Origin: Pterois miles
Lineage: Eukaryota > Chordata > Actinopteri > Perciformes > Scorpaenidae
Reading direction: 5' to 3'
Assembly: GCA_947000775.1 (NCBI GenBank)
Contig: CAMQGK010000328.1
Coordinates: 881,001-945,000, forward strand
DNA length: 64,000 nucleotides
Part shown: positions 1-24,849 of the stretch, piece by piece
How positions within the stretch are numbered: the stretch's first letter is position 1
Layout of the letters: every line of letters begins with the position of its first letter
Translations under genes and position numbers: made by a program
The notes under the pieces: model-generated
Told to the model about the DNA's origin: nothing
Seen by the model: the letters and a program-made list of their open reading frames with translations, nothing else
Databases searched by the model: none

Positions 1-880
1 TTCTCAGATTTGAAATTGGTCAGACAACAACAAGCTCTGTGAACATGTGATGTTTACCACTTTAGATTGGTCTCATTATTTTACGTGACCGTTAAATAAG
101 TGTTAACATACCTGCTGTAAAATGTCAGAAAAATGTGGATCAGTGTTTCCTAAAGTCCAGGACAACGTCCTCAAACGTCAATATTCAGTTTACTTTTATA
201 GAGGAGGAAATAAACCAGATGATATTCACATTTAAGAAGCTGGAATCAAAGAATTTAGAATATTTGGTTGAGAAATTACTCAAGCCGATAAATCGTTTAT
301 CAGAATAGCTGGTGATTAATATGATAATTGACAACTAATAGATTAATTGTTGTTACTCTAGTTGAAAACATGGACCTTTATCAAGCTGTCTTTGGCACCA
401 TTATAGTCTCTCTGAAGTAATTAATTTATTAGTACATGAATTTATGTAAAGATTTTACTGTGAAGTCAGTAAAGGACAGAAGACGAGCTGAGGACAAACT
501 GAACTAAAGTCTACTGTATCCAGAAACTTTTATTTTTATCTCTAGACAATAATTCTTATCGTCTGTTTATGTTTTTGCTGAACGTTTGTGTCAGCAGGAG
601 ACTTGTTTTTTGTTTGGCATCAGCTGTAATTCAGAATAAAAGAGAAATGTCGGCCACTATTTTTAATATCCATTAGGATAATCTATCAAGTCTGGAGGAT
701 GATGTTGTAACGGAGAACCCATCAGATGTTTCCTGAGTCCAAACTGATGTCCAACTTTTTAATGTTTCAAATCAAAAACTAATGTCAGTTAAACAAATTC
801 TTTGTGCAACTAAAGATGTTTTATTTTTGTTGTTTACTTCATAAATGACTTAAAAGTTTGACTGTCAAAGTTATTTTTGA
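1..880. other. AT-rich non-coding sequence
   Basis: No coding similarity, RNA gene or tandem repeat is visible here. The stretch is AT-rich with stops in all frames. Given the wipf2 exons downstream on the + strand it is probably an upstream intron or 5' flank of wipf2, but nothing in the sequence proves this. Confidence 0.4.
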
Positions 881-884
881 CTGC

Positions 885-1160
885 CGGATTTTTCGCACCA
901 TAAGACGCACCTGATTACAAGTATCATACTATCAATGAACGTGTCTATTTTCATACATAAGGCGCTCTCGTCCCGTGATAGTGGAGTAACTCGCCCGGCG
1001 TTGCCTCCCTGTCTTGGTGAATTTGTGTTCGTCTTCTGTCATCCAGCGCTCCCACACAGCTCGCAGTTTTCAGTTTAACTTTGAACGACTTGTTGACACC
1101 AATATCTAGCGGTTGGAGTTCTTTAGTCAATCCACCTTGACTGGCGAGCTTGCTCGGTGA
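885..1160 (-). pseudogene. pogo/Tigger-like transposase fragment
   Basis: Read on the minus strand, the stretch encodes a piece resembling the C-terminal part of pogo/Tigger DDE transposases: GGLTKELQPLDIGVNKSFKV followed by KLKTA. After this the homologous frame shifts, and the expected continuation (a tryptophan-rich segment) is seen only out of frame. No full transposase, helix-turn-helix or terminal repeats are recognisable, so this is a dead fragment. The family assignment rests on remembered similarity and was not searched. Confidence 0.6.
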
Positions 1161-1472
1161 GATTCCTTTGGTTTCCCTCAGTGAAAACCTGCCCTGACGC
1201 TCCACCGGGCTGCCTGAGGAATGGAGCAGCAGCGAAGGGTGGGGTGAGGAGCCAACAATGGGCCCAAACAGCTAACTGGTTTGGGGAGATCCGGTGACCT
1301 CGATCATTGTGTTGACAGAGAGAGAGAGTCAGCAACAGGTTGTCTTAGATTTAAGTCTGTGATCTGTTAGAAGTGACTTTTATACCAGTGACAAGGACAA
1401 AAACAACTTCATCATGTAATTCTAGGTCAGACCTTTTGTTTTTTGTTTGTTAATTAAGAAAACAATCATACA

Positions 1473-1818
1473 TTAACCCCTGAGACCCACAATCCTGACT
1501 GACTTTACTGTTTTTCAGAAGCTCCAGTAGGTTCAGTTCTAGGCCGAGAGCTGAACTACATTTTAGAGAGGAAAAATGGCCATTTCCAAAGGGGTCCCTT
1601 GACCTCTGACCTCCAGATATGTGAATGAAAATGGGTTCTATGGGTACCCACCAGACTCCCTTTTGAGGGACCCCTTTGAAAATGAACATGACAGTTTTTC
1701 CTCAGCAACATTTAGTGGAAGTTTGGAGCCTTATTAAACCTCCTTCACTACCAGCTAGTCTGACCTGGTTGGTACTGATGGATCCATCAGGTTCTCTGGT
1801 TTCAGATGAGACCAGTAT

Positions 1819-1861
<43 letters not shown>

Positions 1862-2010
1862 CAGTCTGACCTGGTTGGTACTGATGGATCTATCAGGTTC
1901 TCTAGTTTCAGATGAGACCAGTATGTAGCAGTAGTTGTTGTAGTCTGACCTGGTTGGTACTGATGGATCCGTCAGGTTCTCTAGTTTCTGATGAGACCAG
2001 GATCTTCACT
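1473..2010 (+). repeat. dispersed repeat with 5' TTAACCC end and (TAG)n tract
   Basis: The segment starts with TTAACCCCTGAGACCCAC, matching the start of the TTAA-terminated element at 15345. It holds the module GGGGTCCCTTGACCTCTGAC also found near 14680, 24600, 30900 and 61150. From about 1760 a 55-60 bp module around 'tggttggtactgatggatcc' is present three times. A (TAG)n microsatellite at 1819-1861 lies between the first two. It looks like the 5' part of a non-autonomous DNA element. Confidence 0.55.
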
Positions 2011-2449
2011 TCACTAATAGCTCCAAGATTTGGTTCCTGCTCCAAGGGGGGCTAAACGCTTCAGGGTTTGAGTCCTGAATTCACATCAACCCAAACAAAA
2101 GGAGGGTAAAGTTCAGCTGGACTAAACCAGGCAGGTGTGAACGCGCCTGTTGACTTTAAACGAATTTGCGTTAACACGTGAACTTCAGCAGCCCTACTTC
2201 TGACCTTCCTCTCAAGACGTGCCTCAGCTTTTCGTGTTGTTAGTTCATTAAAGTTTAAATGGTGTCCAAGAAAGCATCTCTTCATGTTTGAGTACATTTC
2301 GTCTCAGAGAGGCCCTACAGTCAGAGACGCTGATCAGATCACATGTGTGTTGTCTTGCAGGAGTCAGTGCACGTTGTCCCAGCTGAGACGGTGAAGACAC
2401 CAGTCCTGACCCCTGACCCCACACAGAGAGGTGCCAGCAGAGGGACAGG

Positions 2450-15936
<13,487 letters not shown>

Positions 15937-15978
15937 ACGGACCTCAGCTCAGGACTTTGACTCTCAGTCAGCCGACTC

Positions 15979-16000
15979 CATGAGAGAGAGGGAGGGAGAG

Positions 16001-16062
<62 letters not shown>
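15979..16062. repeat. (GA)n microsatellite in wipf2 3'UTR
   Basis: A GA tract begins about 40 nt after the wipf2 stop codon, with a degenerate GAGAGAGGGAGG border at its left end. Confidence 0.95.
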
Positions 16063-16064
<2 letters not shown>

Positions 16065-16773
16065 CAAATCACACAACACACACTACAGCACACACTAACA
16101 CTAAAACCACCAGCTGGAAGTGAAACCGTAGGACACTACAGCAGGTCTGACACGACTCACCGCTCAGAGAACAAACCACCCACTGAGACCAGGTCCAGGT
16201 CTGACTGGACGGAGAGGCTTCTGTTCCACATAAACATATCAGGACCAAATTCTTCCACATCTGTGCATTCCGTCATGTTTTTAATGCAGAATCATAACAG
16301 TGGTGATTTTCATAATTCTGTTTAATTTTTTTATTATTTTGGTGTCAGCATTAATTTGTGGGGGGGAAAATTCCCACAAACCTGGTAATGCCATAAATGT
16401 GGGGGCTTATTGAGGGTTATTTTTATGTCTTTGGGGTCTATATTTTGTCTTTATTAGCCATTCCAGCAGTGCCAGGTGAATCAGCTCTGTGTCAGCGTGC
16501 CAAAAGCAGACAGAGTCAGTTAAACTGTGCAGGACAGTTTCCATAGAGGTTTATTATTATTAATATTATTATTATTATTATTACTGACATGAAATGAAAT
16601 GCATTACTGGACAGCTCACCAACTGACAGAAGCCCTGTCTGCTTGTTTATTTGTACATTTGGAGAGGGACTACTTCCTGTTCTGGTTTTGATGGTACCCC
16701 CCTTCCACCACCACCACTTTGCTTTATTTGGGGCTGTTTATATTTCCATCTTCAGGCCATGTTGAACAGCAGC

Positions 16774-17711
16774 TTAAAGGAACAGTTTGTGTGTTTGTCA
16801 GTGGCGTTGTATGAGGTACCAATCCATAGTCAGTGTGTTACTACAGCAGGAACAGACCGGAGCACCAGACCCCTAAAATATCATGTTAAAGTAAACACTA
16901 TATTTAGGATGTTTTCACCGTTGTACCTGTAGTAATAAGTAATTTTACCTCAGAGAACCCAGGACTTAGTGGTCTACCGCTGCATCCATCGGTTAGTTAG
17001 TGTTATTGTGTAACTTGGGTGAATCTGAACCAACTAAAGTCACGCAATGACACAAGCTAACCAATTGATCGAAGCAGAGAGACTAGCAGCCATCGTGTTC
17101 TGTGAGGTAACGGTACTGTTTTTGTCAATGGAGACTGGTTGGCGAGAGCATCGATGGCAGATCAGTTCCCTGTTTGAAACGGTCAGTATAGCTGTGTCGC
17201 AGCGAGGAAAACGAGCAGAAATGTTGTAAATATAGCTAATAGCATAGCAATAAATAGAGCAGTGAGCAGGGCCCCAGTTAGAGCAGAGTGATGTGCTGCT
17301 GTGGACGGAGACAGCAGAAAAACAAATTTTACACTAAAGAGATCAATATCAGTTTAAGTGTACGCTATATTTGGAATATGGTCTCTGGTTTACCTCACTG
17401 TCAGACTGTTTCCACCAGAGAACTGATCCGTTATCGATGCTCTCGCTAACCAGACTCCATTGATAAAAAACAGTAATTTTACCTCGTAGAACTCAGTGGT
17501 TGCTGGTCTACCGCTGCTTCGTTCCATTGGTTAGTTTGTGTTATTGTGACTTTGGTTAGTTCAGATTCACCAGAGTCACACAGATGGATATAACGGCTTC
17601 AACTCCTGTCCAGAAATGTGGTGCTCCTGTTTGTCTCTACTGTAGGTAACACTGACTGTGGATAAGTGCCTCATACAACCCCTCCTCCAATCACACAAAC
17701 TGTCCCTTTAA
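16774..17711. mobile_element. non-autonomous DNA transposon (TTAA target, long inverted repeats)
   Basis: The left end TTAAAGGAACAGTTTGTGTG and right end CACACAAACTGTCCCTTTAA are inverted repeats. The similarity continues inward for about 70 bp (left 'gttgtatgaggtacc', right 'gtgcctcatacaac'). The interior also holds inverted blocks around 17100-17160 and 17400-17470 and a direct repeat ('ggtctaccgctgc' at 16972 and 17503). No transposase is encoded. A TTAA is present at each end. Confidence 0.8.
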
Positions 17712-18908
17712 CTGCTCAACCGAGACACTGTGCATGACACTACACTGTATTTATAACAGAGGTCTTCACGTCAATGTGACAAAAACATAGAGAAGCTAAG
17801 AGGGTTCATCCCTGATGTGTTTGACAAACTGTGTCTACATCCATCGTTCTGTGGACACTCAGCCGAGGCCAACGCTAAATCACTATTTTTCTACTGGACC
17901 AAGTATGTGTATGATGTAGCTGCAGAGCTCTGGGGGTGTTTAAATAAGGGATCATTTATCAGCTCTCTGTCTGGGGAAGTCGGGCGAAAAGCTCAGCTCT
18001 GTTCTGAATCCATCATTTTACTTTGCTGCTGGTGGCCTCGTTTATCAGAAGGCAGTACTGTATGTTGATTCATTGCTATGCAAGGAGCCGTTAGCACAGA
18101 TCGTAGCCGGTAGCAGCTAACCAAAAAAACAAAAACAAAAAAAGGAACACTTAAGTGCCAGAGAACCGTTTCAGCACACTTTCCATTTCTTTAAGCTTGA
18201 CTTTAAAACACTAATTTTATCTTATTGAAGATGAACATAAAGAAATGACACAGCGCCCCCTGCTGGTCATCACCTTACACAACTCTGTTGTCACTCCCAT
18301 CGGTACCGGTTCTTGTTTTTAGGGTGGACAGATGACAACAAGGTAAATAAGAAACAAGTTTATTTGAAAATGCAATAAATATTGTATATTTGCATTAAGG
18401 AATGTGGTAATCATAGTTGTTGATCTATTATTGTGTTGTAAAAAGTCTGTAATATAGCAGAGAGAAATGATTACAGTGACGTCCCGGTGGGGGGGGCTCG
18501 GGTCCGACTCTGGATGTCCGGCCGGAGAGGTTCAGCCAGCGGGCCAGCAGTTTATGAGGTCCCGTTTCTGTTAATCCATTTGGTGGGTGCTGATAGTGAG
18601 GGTGGGTGTGACCCCCCGCCGTGGTCATTTCATGTTAATCAACCATGTTTTTATCATTTGAAATAATTTCAAATAAATATGGGGAAAAGGGTTTGTTTTC
18701 TTTTCTGTCTGTTTGTATTTTTGTTTTACTGTCTTCACAGCAGAGACGATAATATCCAAGTTAAAGAAGGACACGTGTCAGATACTTAGAATAAGCCTCT
18801 ATTAGTGAGTGTGCAAGTCACAATCTTTTATTTTTGTAATGAAATAATTGGTAGTAAATGTGCAAAGTTCAACATCTGCAAGATTATTTTTATATGCTGT
18901 GTATATAC

Positions 18909-19363
18909 ACTCCTGATCAAAATCTTAAGACCAGTTAAAAAATTGCAAGAATTTACGTTTTGCACTGTTGTATCTTAAGAAGGTTCTAAGTAGAGTTTCA
19001 AAATGCAAAAAGAAGAAATGAGAGCAAGAGACCAAATGTTTTGAGCAGGCGATTTATTGAAAAGAACAATTTAACTGAAATAGGCTGTTCATCAGCTGAT
19101 CAAAAGTTTAAGACCACATCCTTTAAAAGCCCAAATCTGTGCAAAAATTTGGATTCCATGTCATTTTCTGTCAAGTAATCACACTGTCAAGACCTCTTGA
19201 TGGGAAAAGCAAAAAAACTCACTGCCTTGGAACGTGGCAGGATTGTTGAGCTGCATAGACAAGGCCTCTCACAGCGTGCCATCGCTGCTGAGGTTGAACG
19301 CAGTAAGACAGTCATTTTGCATTTCTTAAAACATCCTGAGGTTTATGGAACAAAAAAATCAAG

Positions 19364-19364
<1 letters not shown>
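18909..19364 (+). pseudogene. Tc1-like transposon A, 5' half only
   Basis: Starts with a Tc1-type terminal sequence (actcctgatcaaaatcttaa). From 19200 it encodes a transposase N-terminus: MGKAKKLTALERGRIVELHR and QGLSQRAIAAEVERSKTVIL, a helix-turn-helix with the expected spacing. The frame is cut after GTKKSS, where a (TA)n tract begins, so the catalytic domain and right end are missing. Confidence 0.85.

Positions 19365-19450
<86 letters not shown>
19365..19450. repeat. (TA)n microsatellite
   Basis: About 43 TA units join the truncated Tc1-like element A to duplicated block copy 1. Confidence 0.97.
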
Positions 19451-19453
<3 letters not shown>

Positions 19454-19645
19454 TCAGGTATTCATTGTGGCCTCACCACACAGCTTAGTGTTTTGAACTA
19501 CACTTAAACAATAATGTGATATTACTGTTGAATTGTTGGATATTAGATGCTATGAGTCAAAGCTAATGTAGCACACCTCGCTAGCTGACTTATTGTTATT
19601 ATTATTTTTTCCTTACTATAACAGTCAGAACACTGGTAGATATCA

Positions 19646-19815
19646 TTGAGGGCCCGTAAGCGAGCACCTGGTGGCGGGGCTTTCCATGGAGCCTCGGGAT
19701 CTCAGGACCTCGGGATCCCCCAGTCAGAGCTGGTTAATGTGGCCCAGGAAAGGGAAGTTCCGGGTCCCCTGCTGGAGCTGTTGTCCCTGCGATCCCACCC
19801 AGATAAGAGGCTGAA
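19646..19815 (+). pseudogene. LINE ORF2 3'-end fragment
   Basis: Encodes LGIPQSELVNVAQEREVPGP followed by LLELLSLRSHPDKR, the C-terminal tail of the LINE family also found at 8930. The matching copy in block 2 is at 26282-26451. Confidence 0.65.
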
Positions 19816-19917
19816 GATGAGTGAGTGATCAACTTCACTGCACTTATGGATTTCAAATAAATGATAAAACAAGCAGAAATCATATTCTTGGTCTTTATTT
19901 ATTGATCTATTTGCGTA

Positions 19918-20055
19918 TGGCAGGAAACCGTAGCACCCAGATAAAACCCATGCATGCACAGAGAGAACATGTGAACTCTACACAGAGCCAGGACCAGTCC
20001 CGGTCCTTTGTCTGTGCGGCTACAGCGCTAATCGCTGTGCCACCGTGCAGCCCTC
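19918..20055. repeat. dispersed fish repeat
   Basis: The segment with 'gaaaccgtagcacccagata', 'gagaacatgtgaactctaca' and 'gctgtgccaccgtgcagccc' resembles a very common fish interspersed repeat. The block 2 copy is at 26554-26691. Confidence 0.65.
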
Positions 20056-20434
20056 AGACCATCTGTGAGGAAGTAGGACACGTTGTGTTGTGGACTTTGG
20101 AGTGACAGAAAATACCAGCAAACAGCTCAGTCCCCCTCCCACTGCATGGTAGACGGCCCCGGATCTCCTGGTGAACCCTCACGGTGCACCACACTTCTAC
20201 CCAGCAGTTTCCTTCACCTGGCAGGAGGACGTACGGTGAACCCTCACGGTGCACCACTCCTCCCCCCAGCACCCACCCACCCTGTGGCTACACCAGTACA
20301 GGTGCTCCACCTACTGTAGCCATTGGCTGATATTTTTATGCCTGCAGATTCCACAACCCAACGTTAAATGAAGCCTATTTACTCACAGATAACCATTTGT
20401 TTGTTGTTTGTTGGAATAAACAAATCGTCTGCTC

Positions 20435-22247
20435 CTAAACGGTCCCATGGACCCTGAAGTCGTACAAACAAGTGTAGGTGGGCTCTCCCCAGTTACTCTG
20501 GACTTGCAGCTTCACATGTCTGAAGACGCCTTTCTCCTGATCCTGAGAGACAGAGAAATGAACACAGTTAGTTGAGCAAATACTGAGAGGAAGGGAAATA
20601 AGGGATATAACGAGGACCTACGAGGAGGACAGATGAACTGTAACTCCTATGATATGTTAGCTGGTGGGTGTAATTTAAAAAATGCATGTGTTTCACAGCA
20701 TGATGTAATACTCACAGGCAGTTTGAAAGTCTGCAACGCCTCGCCGTCCTGATCATAAACAAAGGTCCCAAGTAGGGTACCCTCATCCTCTAAAGAGTTC
20801 ATGCCCTGCAAGAGAGAAAGACAGAGATCCAGTTGAAAACCTTGTTGTTCTCATGTCTGTGACAGAGAAATACACAAGACGTCTGCAGAGGAAGGACTTT
20901 AAATCAGTGACTTACATAGACAGAAAACGCCTTCGGGGCGCTCTGGATGCTGCCGGTTGGCGTTGAGTCCTTTGTGACGTGACCTAGTGTGACGTGGCTG
21001 ATGGTGACTGCTTGGGACAGAGTGATGAATAAATGTCCACGCTCACCAGCAAATTGCCAGCAGTGTCTGAGCAGCCTCTTTCCCTGAAGAAAGGAAGAGC
21101 ATAAAGATGACATGTGGTGAAACACAACAGGCAGTAAAACAATCCAAACTATAATATCATATTATTATACAGCATAGCCATGTGTTGTAGTATGTGTTGT
21201 GTATGTAGTTCCTAGTTCCTACCTGAAGAGCAATGTTTGGGTGTTTGAATGTGTCCTTGATGCGGAAAGGGACTGGAAACCCTAAAAAGTAAATGGCTTC
21301 TTTCGCACGGTAGGTTTCTGAGGACAGCTCAGTTATAACACGGGCCCCTGCACACAAAAACACAGAGAAAATGAGAAGACTGTGAAAAGGAAAAAGCACA
21401 TGTGTGACTTACAATCTGACAGATGAAAATGATGAGGGTGGTTTAATGTCTCACCGTTCGACTCCAGAGCGAAGTTGGTCATAGTGTCGCCCAGTGGTGG
21501 TTTGTGGAGCTCCTGTAATCTCAGCAGCTCGTCCTGCAGGACTCTCATCTGCTGCTGCAGATCCTTGTACCTGTTCAAGGCCTCGTCCTGCAGGACTCTC
21601 ATCTGCTGCTGCAGATCCTTGTTCCTGTTCAAGTCCTGGAAGTGACAGGAGATTCATTTTAATGGTGCATGTTGACCTCACTGTGTTTCACATGACACTG
21701 AGAACATTGTGTTTATAGGAGCACATTAAAAACCAAAAGAAGCAAAAGAGAAAACCAAGTTGCTTTTAAGAGTCTGACCATATCGGGCTCGGCCGGTGGG
21801 ACAGGTGAGTCCAGAGGTCCTCTGCTGAACCACGCAAGGGCAGCTGATGGATGGAGACAAACAGGTCAGGGATGTTTTACTCAAAAGACAGACTACAGCA
21901 TAAAACACACAAGCTGATGAGCAAGATATGACTATTAGTAGAAAAGAGATCACTTACCAAGACACACAGACAGCAGAGACAACAGCAGCAACATCATGAG
22001 GATCATGTTCCTTCTGCTGCTGCTGCTGCTGGTGTTGCTGTTGCTGGTGTTGCTGTTGCTGGTGTTGCTGCTGCTGGTGTTGCTGCTGGTGGTGGTCAAA
22101 GGTTCCTCAGGCACAAACCTGAGGACTCTGTATCTCTGTGTATTTGTCTCCCTCCTGAACCTCACATGTCTTGGCACTGGACTGTATAATGAAAATGAGA
22201 AAAGAGTGAGTGCTTCAATGATGTATAATGAAGAACTTATGATTGTT

Positions 22248-22329
<82 letters not shown>

Positions 22330-22443
22330 CACACAATCGTCAGCTTACTTGTTCACCAAGCTGTCCCTGTAGGAAACGGTTGGGTTTCCCTCAGTGTCGT
22401 AATAACCTGAGAGGCTCAGTCTGGTGCTTCTTCTAGATGCCAT
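20435..22443 (-). CDS. SUN-domain nuclear-envelope protein, copy 1 (SUN3-like)
   Basis: Eight coding exons on the minus strand join in phase with GT-AG borders: 22443-22349, 22181-21958, 21843-21779, 21635-21455, 21347-21223, 21083-20916, 20805-20716 and 20542-20435, giving 351 residues. SUN proteins span the inner nuclear membrane and bind KASH proteins, linking nucleus and cytoskeleton. Visible parts are: an N-terminus MASRRSTRLSLSGYY; an Asn/Ser/Thr-rich low-complexity stretch; one membrane helix (MILMMLLLLSLLSVCL); a short coiled coil made of two copies of an 18-residue repeat (DLQQQMRVLQDE core); and a complete C-terminal SUN domain (ETYRAKEAIYFLG, RHCWQFAGERGHLF, APKAFSVYGMNSLEDEG, NWGEPTYTCLYDFRVHG). 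The short length and lack of the lid cysteine fit the SUN3/SUN5/SPAG4 (testis) type. Sequence TTTATT at 19894 (AATAAA on this strand) could be the poly(A) signal. Confidence 0.9.
22250..22335. repeat. (CA)n microsatellite in SUN copy 1 intron 1
   Basis: About 42 units, starting 12 nt downstream of the exon 1 donor in the sense of the gene, where it reads as a GT repeat. Confidence 0.97.
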
Positions 22444-23046
22444 ATCTGTAAACCAAAGCAGAGAGCAGAGGAGGAGGTCAGTCTCTCACTGACAGGTTAT
22501 GTCACACTTTGACTTTTCTAACTACAACACGTCTACTGTTAGAAGCAGCTCAGTGTGTCAATAGTTTGGTGTCTTGGAGTCAAAATCCACTCTGATTCAA
22601 CTAAAGTCATTTTTGTGCTGGATGAGTCCTTGAACCATCTTCCCTTCTGTTTGTGAATATAGACTGATGTTTATTTCCAATATCGTCATATAATATTTAC
22701 AGTCTAAATCTTTCTATTGATCCTCTTTTATTACTTTTTGGAGTATAAATTCAATCAGAGCTACATTACTGCCTAACCCGGCTGAATACAGGTTTACAGG
22801 AACCAGCCAGCTGAGCATCAAAGTCATTCAACGCAACTATTTGACCCGACATCAACTTCAAATATTGTTTTGGGTTTTTTTTGTTTTCTTTGCACTTCTC
22901 TGAGGAAACGTCCAGAAGGGAATTCATGTCCATGACTGGATTACATTTTCTTCAGAGGTGTTTCTAACATTTGGACCAGATGATTAGAAAAATCTGAGTC
23001 AGCCGGTCTGAATGTAAATGTCCTAAAGGTGGGATTTATGAATATT

Positions 23047-23502
23047 TTCAGATATGTGTTCAGATATGTCTTCAGATATATCTTCAGATATGTCTTCAGA
23101 TATATCTTCAGATATATCTTCAGATATATCTTCAGATGTGTCTTCAGATATATCTTCAGATATATCTTCAGATATGTCTTCAGATGTGTCTTCAGATATG
23201 TCTTCAGATATGTCTTCAGATATATCTTCAGATATATCTTCAGATATGTCTTCAGATATGTCTTCAGATATATCTTCAGATATGTCTTCAGATATATCTT
23301 CAGATATATCTTCAGATATGTGTTCAGATATGTCTTCAGATATGTCTTCAGATATATCTTCAGATATATCTTCAGATATGTCTTCAGATGTGTCTTCAGA
23401 TATATCTTCAGATATATCTTCAGATGTGTCTTCAGATGTGTCTTCAGATATATCTTCAGATATGTCTTCAGATGTGTCTTCAGATGTGTCTTCAGATGTG
23501 TC
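23047..23502. repeat. 12-bp minisatellite, 38 units (block copy 1)
   Basis: Exactly 38 units of ttcagatatatc with variants ttcagatatgtc and ttcagatgtgtc, about 600 bp upstream of the SUN start codon. The 12-bp period keeps all frames open, which explains long repetitive open frames here. The homologous site in copy 2 has 8 units. Confidence 0.97.
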
Positions 23503-23654
23503 TTTACCTCGTCTCTCCTGTATGCTAACGCTGGTAAACCAGATGAAGATGCTGCTTTCTCTCTCTGTCTGTTTACTGACTGATCAGCTGATTTAATATC
23601 AATATGAGTCCTTGAAATCGCCTCTGATGCCTCTGATGCCTTTGATGTCAGAGT

Positions 23655-23730
23655 TCTTTATGACGTCACAGACCTCGCGCGCGGCCGCACAGCAGCGTGC
23701 GGGGCGCGTTCCGGTCGCTAGGCAACAGCC
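23655..23730 (-). promoter_or_regulatory. candidate SUN copy 1 promoter: CRE plus X-box-like site in a GC-rich patch
   Basis: A perfect cAMP-response element TGACGTCA is at 23661-23668. A run of CpGs (cgcgcgcggccgc) follows, then GTCGCTAGGCAAC at 23714-23726, which fits the RFX X-box consensus GTNRCCNRGYAAC with one mismatch. The patch is about 1.2 kb upstream of the SUN start, so a 5'UTR intron would be needed. Confidence 0.4.
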
Positions 23731-24171
23731 CAGAGGCTCACTAGCTGGCCTGACCTGGTTCCGGTTCTCCTCCGGTTTTCACCTTTTCTCTGGTATCTGC
23801 AGCTTCATTTTAGCGCTAAAACTGAAGCTGCTGGAGCGTCTGAAACCCAGTGAAGTCAGTCAGAGGGTTAAACAGCAAGAACACAGAGCTCTGATTCATA
23901 GCGGGACGTTATAACGTCCGACAGTCACAGTAAAGTCTGACGTTATAACAACTATAGAGCTCCAGCTATAGCGTTATGGTTCTGTTTCCACCATCACTCA
24001 CATAGCTGACAAAGACATAAAATCACCTCTTTAAGAGGAGGAGGAGGAGGAGGAGGAGACCACCAGAGGGTCCTGACTGATCCTCATCAGGAGGCCTCCA
24101 GAACCCGTCTGTGGAGCTGGTTGAGACAGGCTGAATATTTCCTGTTGATGTCACGTTAAAGACTTTAGTTC

Positions 24172-24242
24172 ATTCATTCATTCATCGTCAACCGCTTATC
24201 CCGTTAGGGGTCGCGGAGGGCTGGAGCCGATCCCAGCCTCCT
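24172..24242. repeat. dispersed repeat 3' end
   Basis: 'cattcattcattcatcgtca' followed by 'accgcttatcccgttagggg' and 'tcgcggagggctggagccga' is a typical fish interspersed-repeat terminus. The copy in block 2 is at 30482-30552. Confidence 0.55.
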
Positions 24243-24584
24243 CTCATTTAATAAACAGTAAAACACATCTGGACTCATGTATACATACAGACTCACTGCC
24301 TCCGTCCTACAACACCCATTCAATCACACAACCCCATCAGAGTTTCACCTCCTCCAGCAGCCCGTTTACAGGACAATATGTGGAGGTGAGGAGGCGGACT
24401 ATCGCCCTCTAGTGGGGGAAGCGCGTCAGCTGAGGGGACTGATGAAGCACCATGAGTCATCGCTCCTCATCATCAGTCAGGAGCTGAGGACAGATTAAAC
24501 CAGCAGAGGAGAGAGGAGGCTGCAGGGACCTGTTTAAATGTAAACCAATGTAAATGTTAGAGAGGAGAAACTGTCATGACCATG

Positions 24585-24845
24585 TTCAAAGGGGTCCCTT
24601 GACCTCTGACCTCCAGATGTGTGAATGTAAATGGGTTCTCTGGGTCCCCACCAGTCTCCCCTTTACAGACATGCCCACTTCATGATAACCACAGTCAGTA
24701 TAACTGTGTTATTGTCTCCTAGTCTAAATGGTGTATCTGAGTATTTCTGCATACTGGGGTCCCTCAACAGTGTTGACTCCCATAAACTGGGTCTCAGTGT
24801 AAAGCTGAGACTCTGGTGGATCCATTGAGTCCAACTGGATTCATG
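24585..24845 (+). repeat. dispersed repeat module (family shared with 61131)
   Basis: About 260 bp from 'ccatgttcaaaggggtccc' to 'gattcatgtgtgatga', almost identical to 30895-31155 and 61135-61409 and partly matching 1590 and 14680. It carries no coding capacity and belongs to the TTAA-terminated composite family. Confidence 0.75.
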
Positions 24846-24849
24846 TGTG

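Larger units (their letters stand above)
15937..18690 (+). other. wipf2: probable wipf2 3'UTR
   Basis: No further coding exon follows the stop. An AATAAA at 18672-18677 followed by a T/G-rich stretch is the best visible polyadenylation signal, which would give a 3'UTR of about 2.7 kb. The interval includes a (GA)n tract, a (TTA)n tract near 16550-16585 and a TTAA-flanked inverted-repeat element. The real 3' end could be earlier. Confidence 0.45.

Noticed and set aside
23029..23596. Overlapping plus-strand open frames of SSDISSDM, YIFRYVFR and LQIYLQIC repeats
   Set aside because: All three frames of a 12-bp minisatellite are open; copy 2 has only 8 units and no conserved frame.
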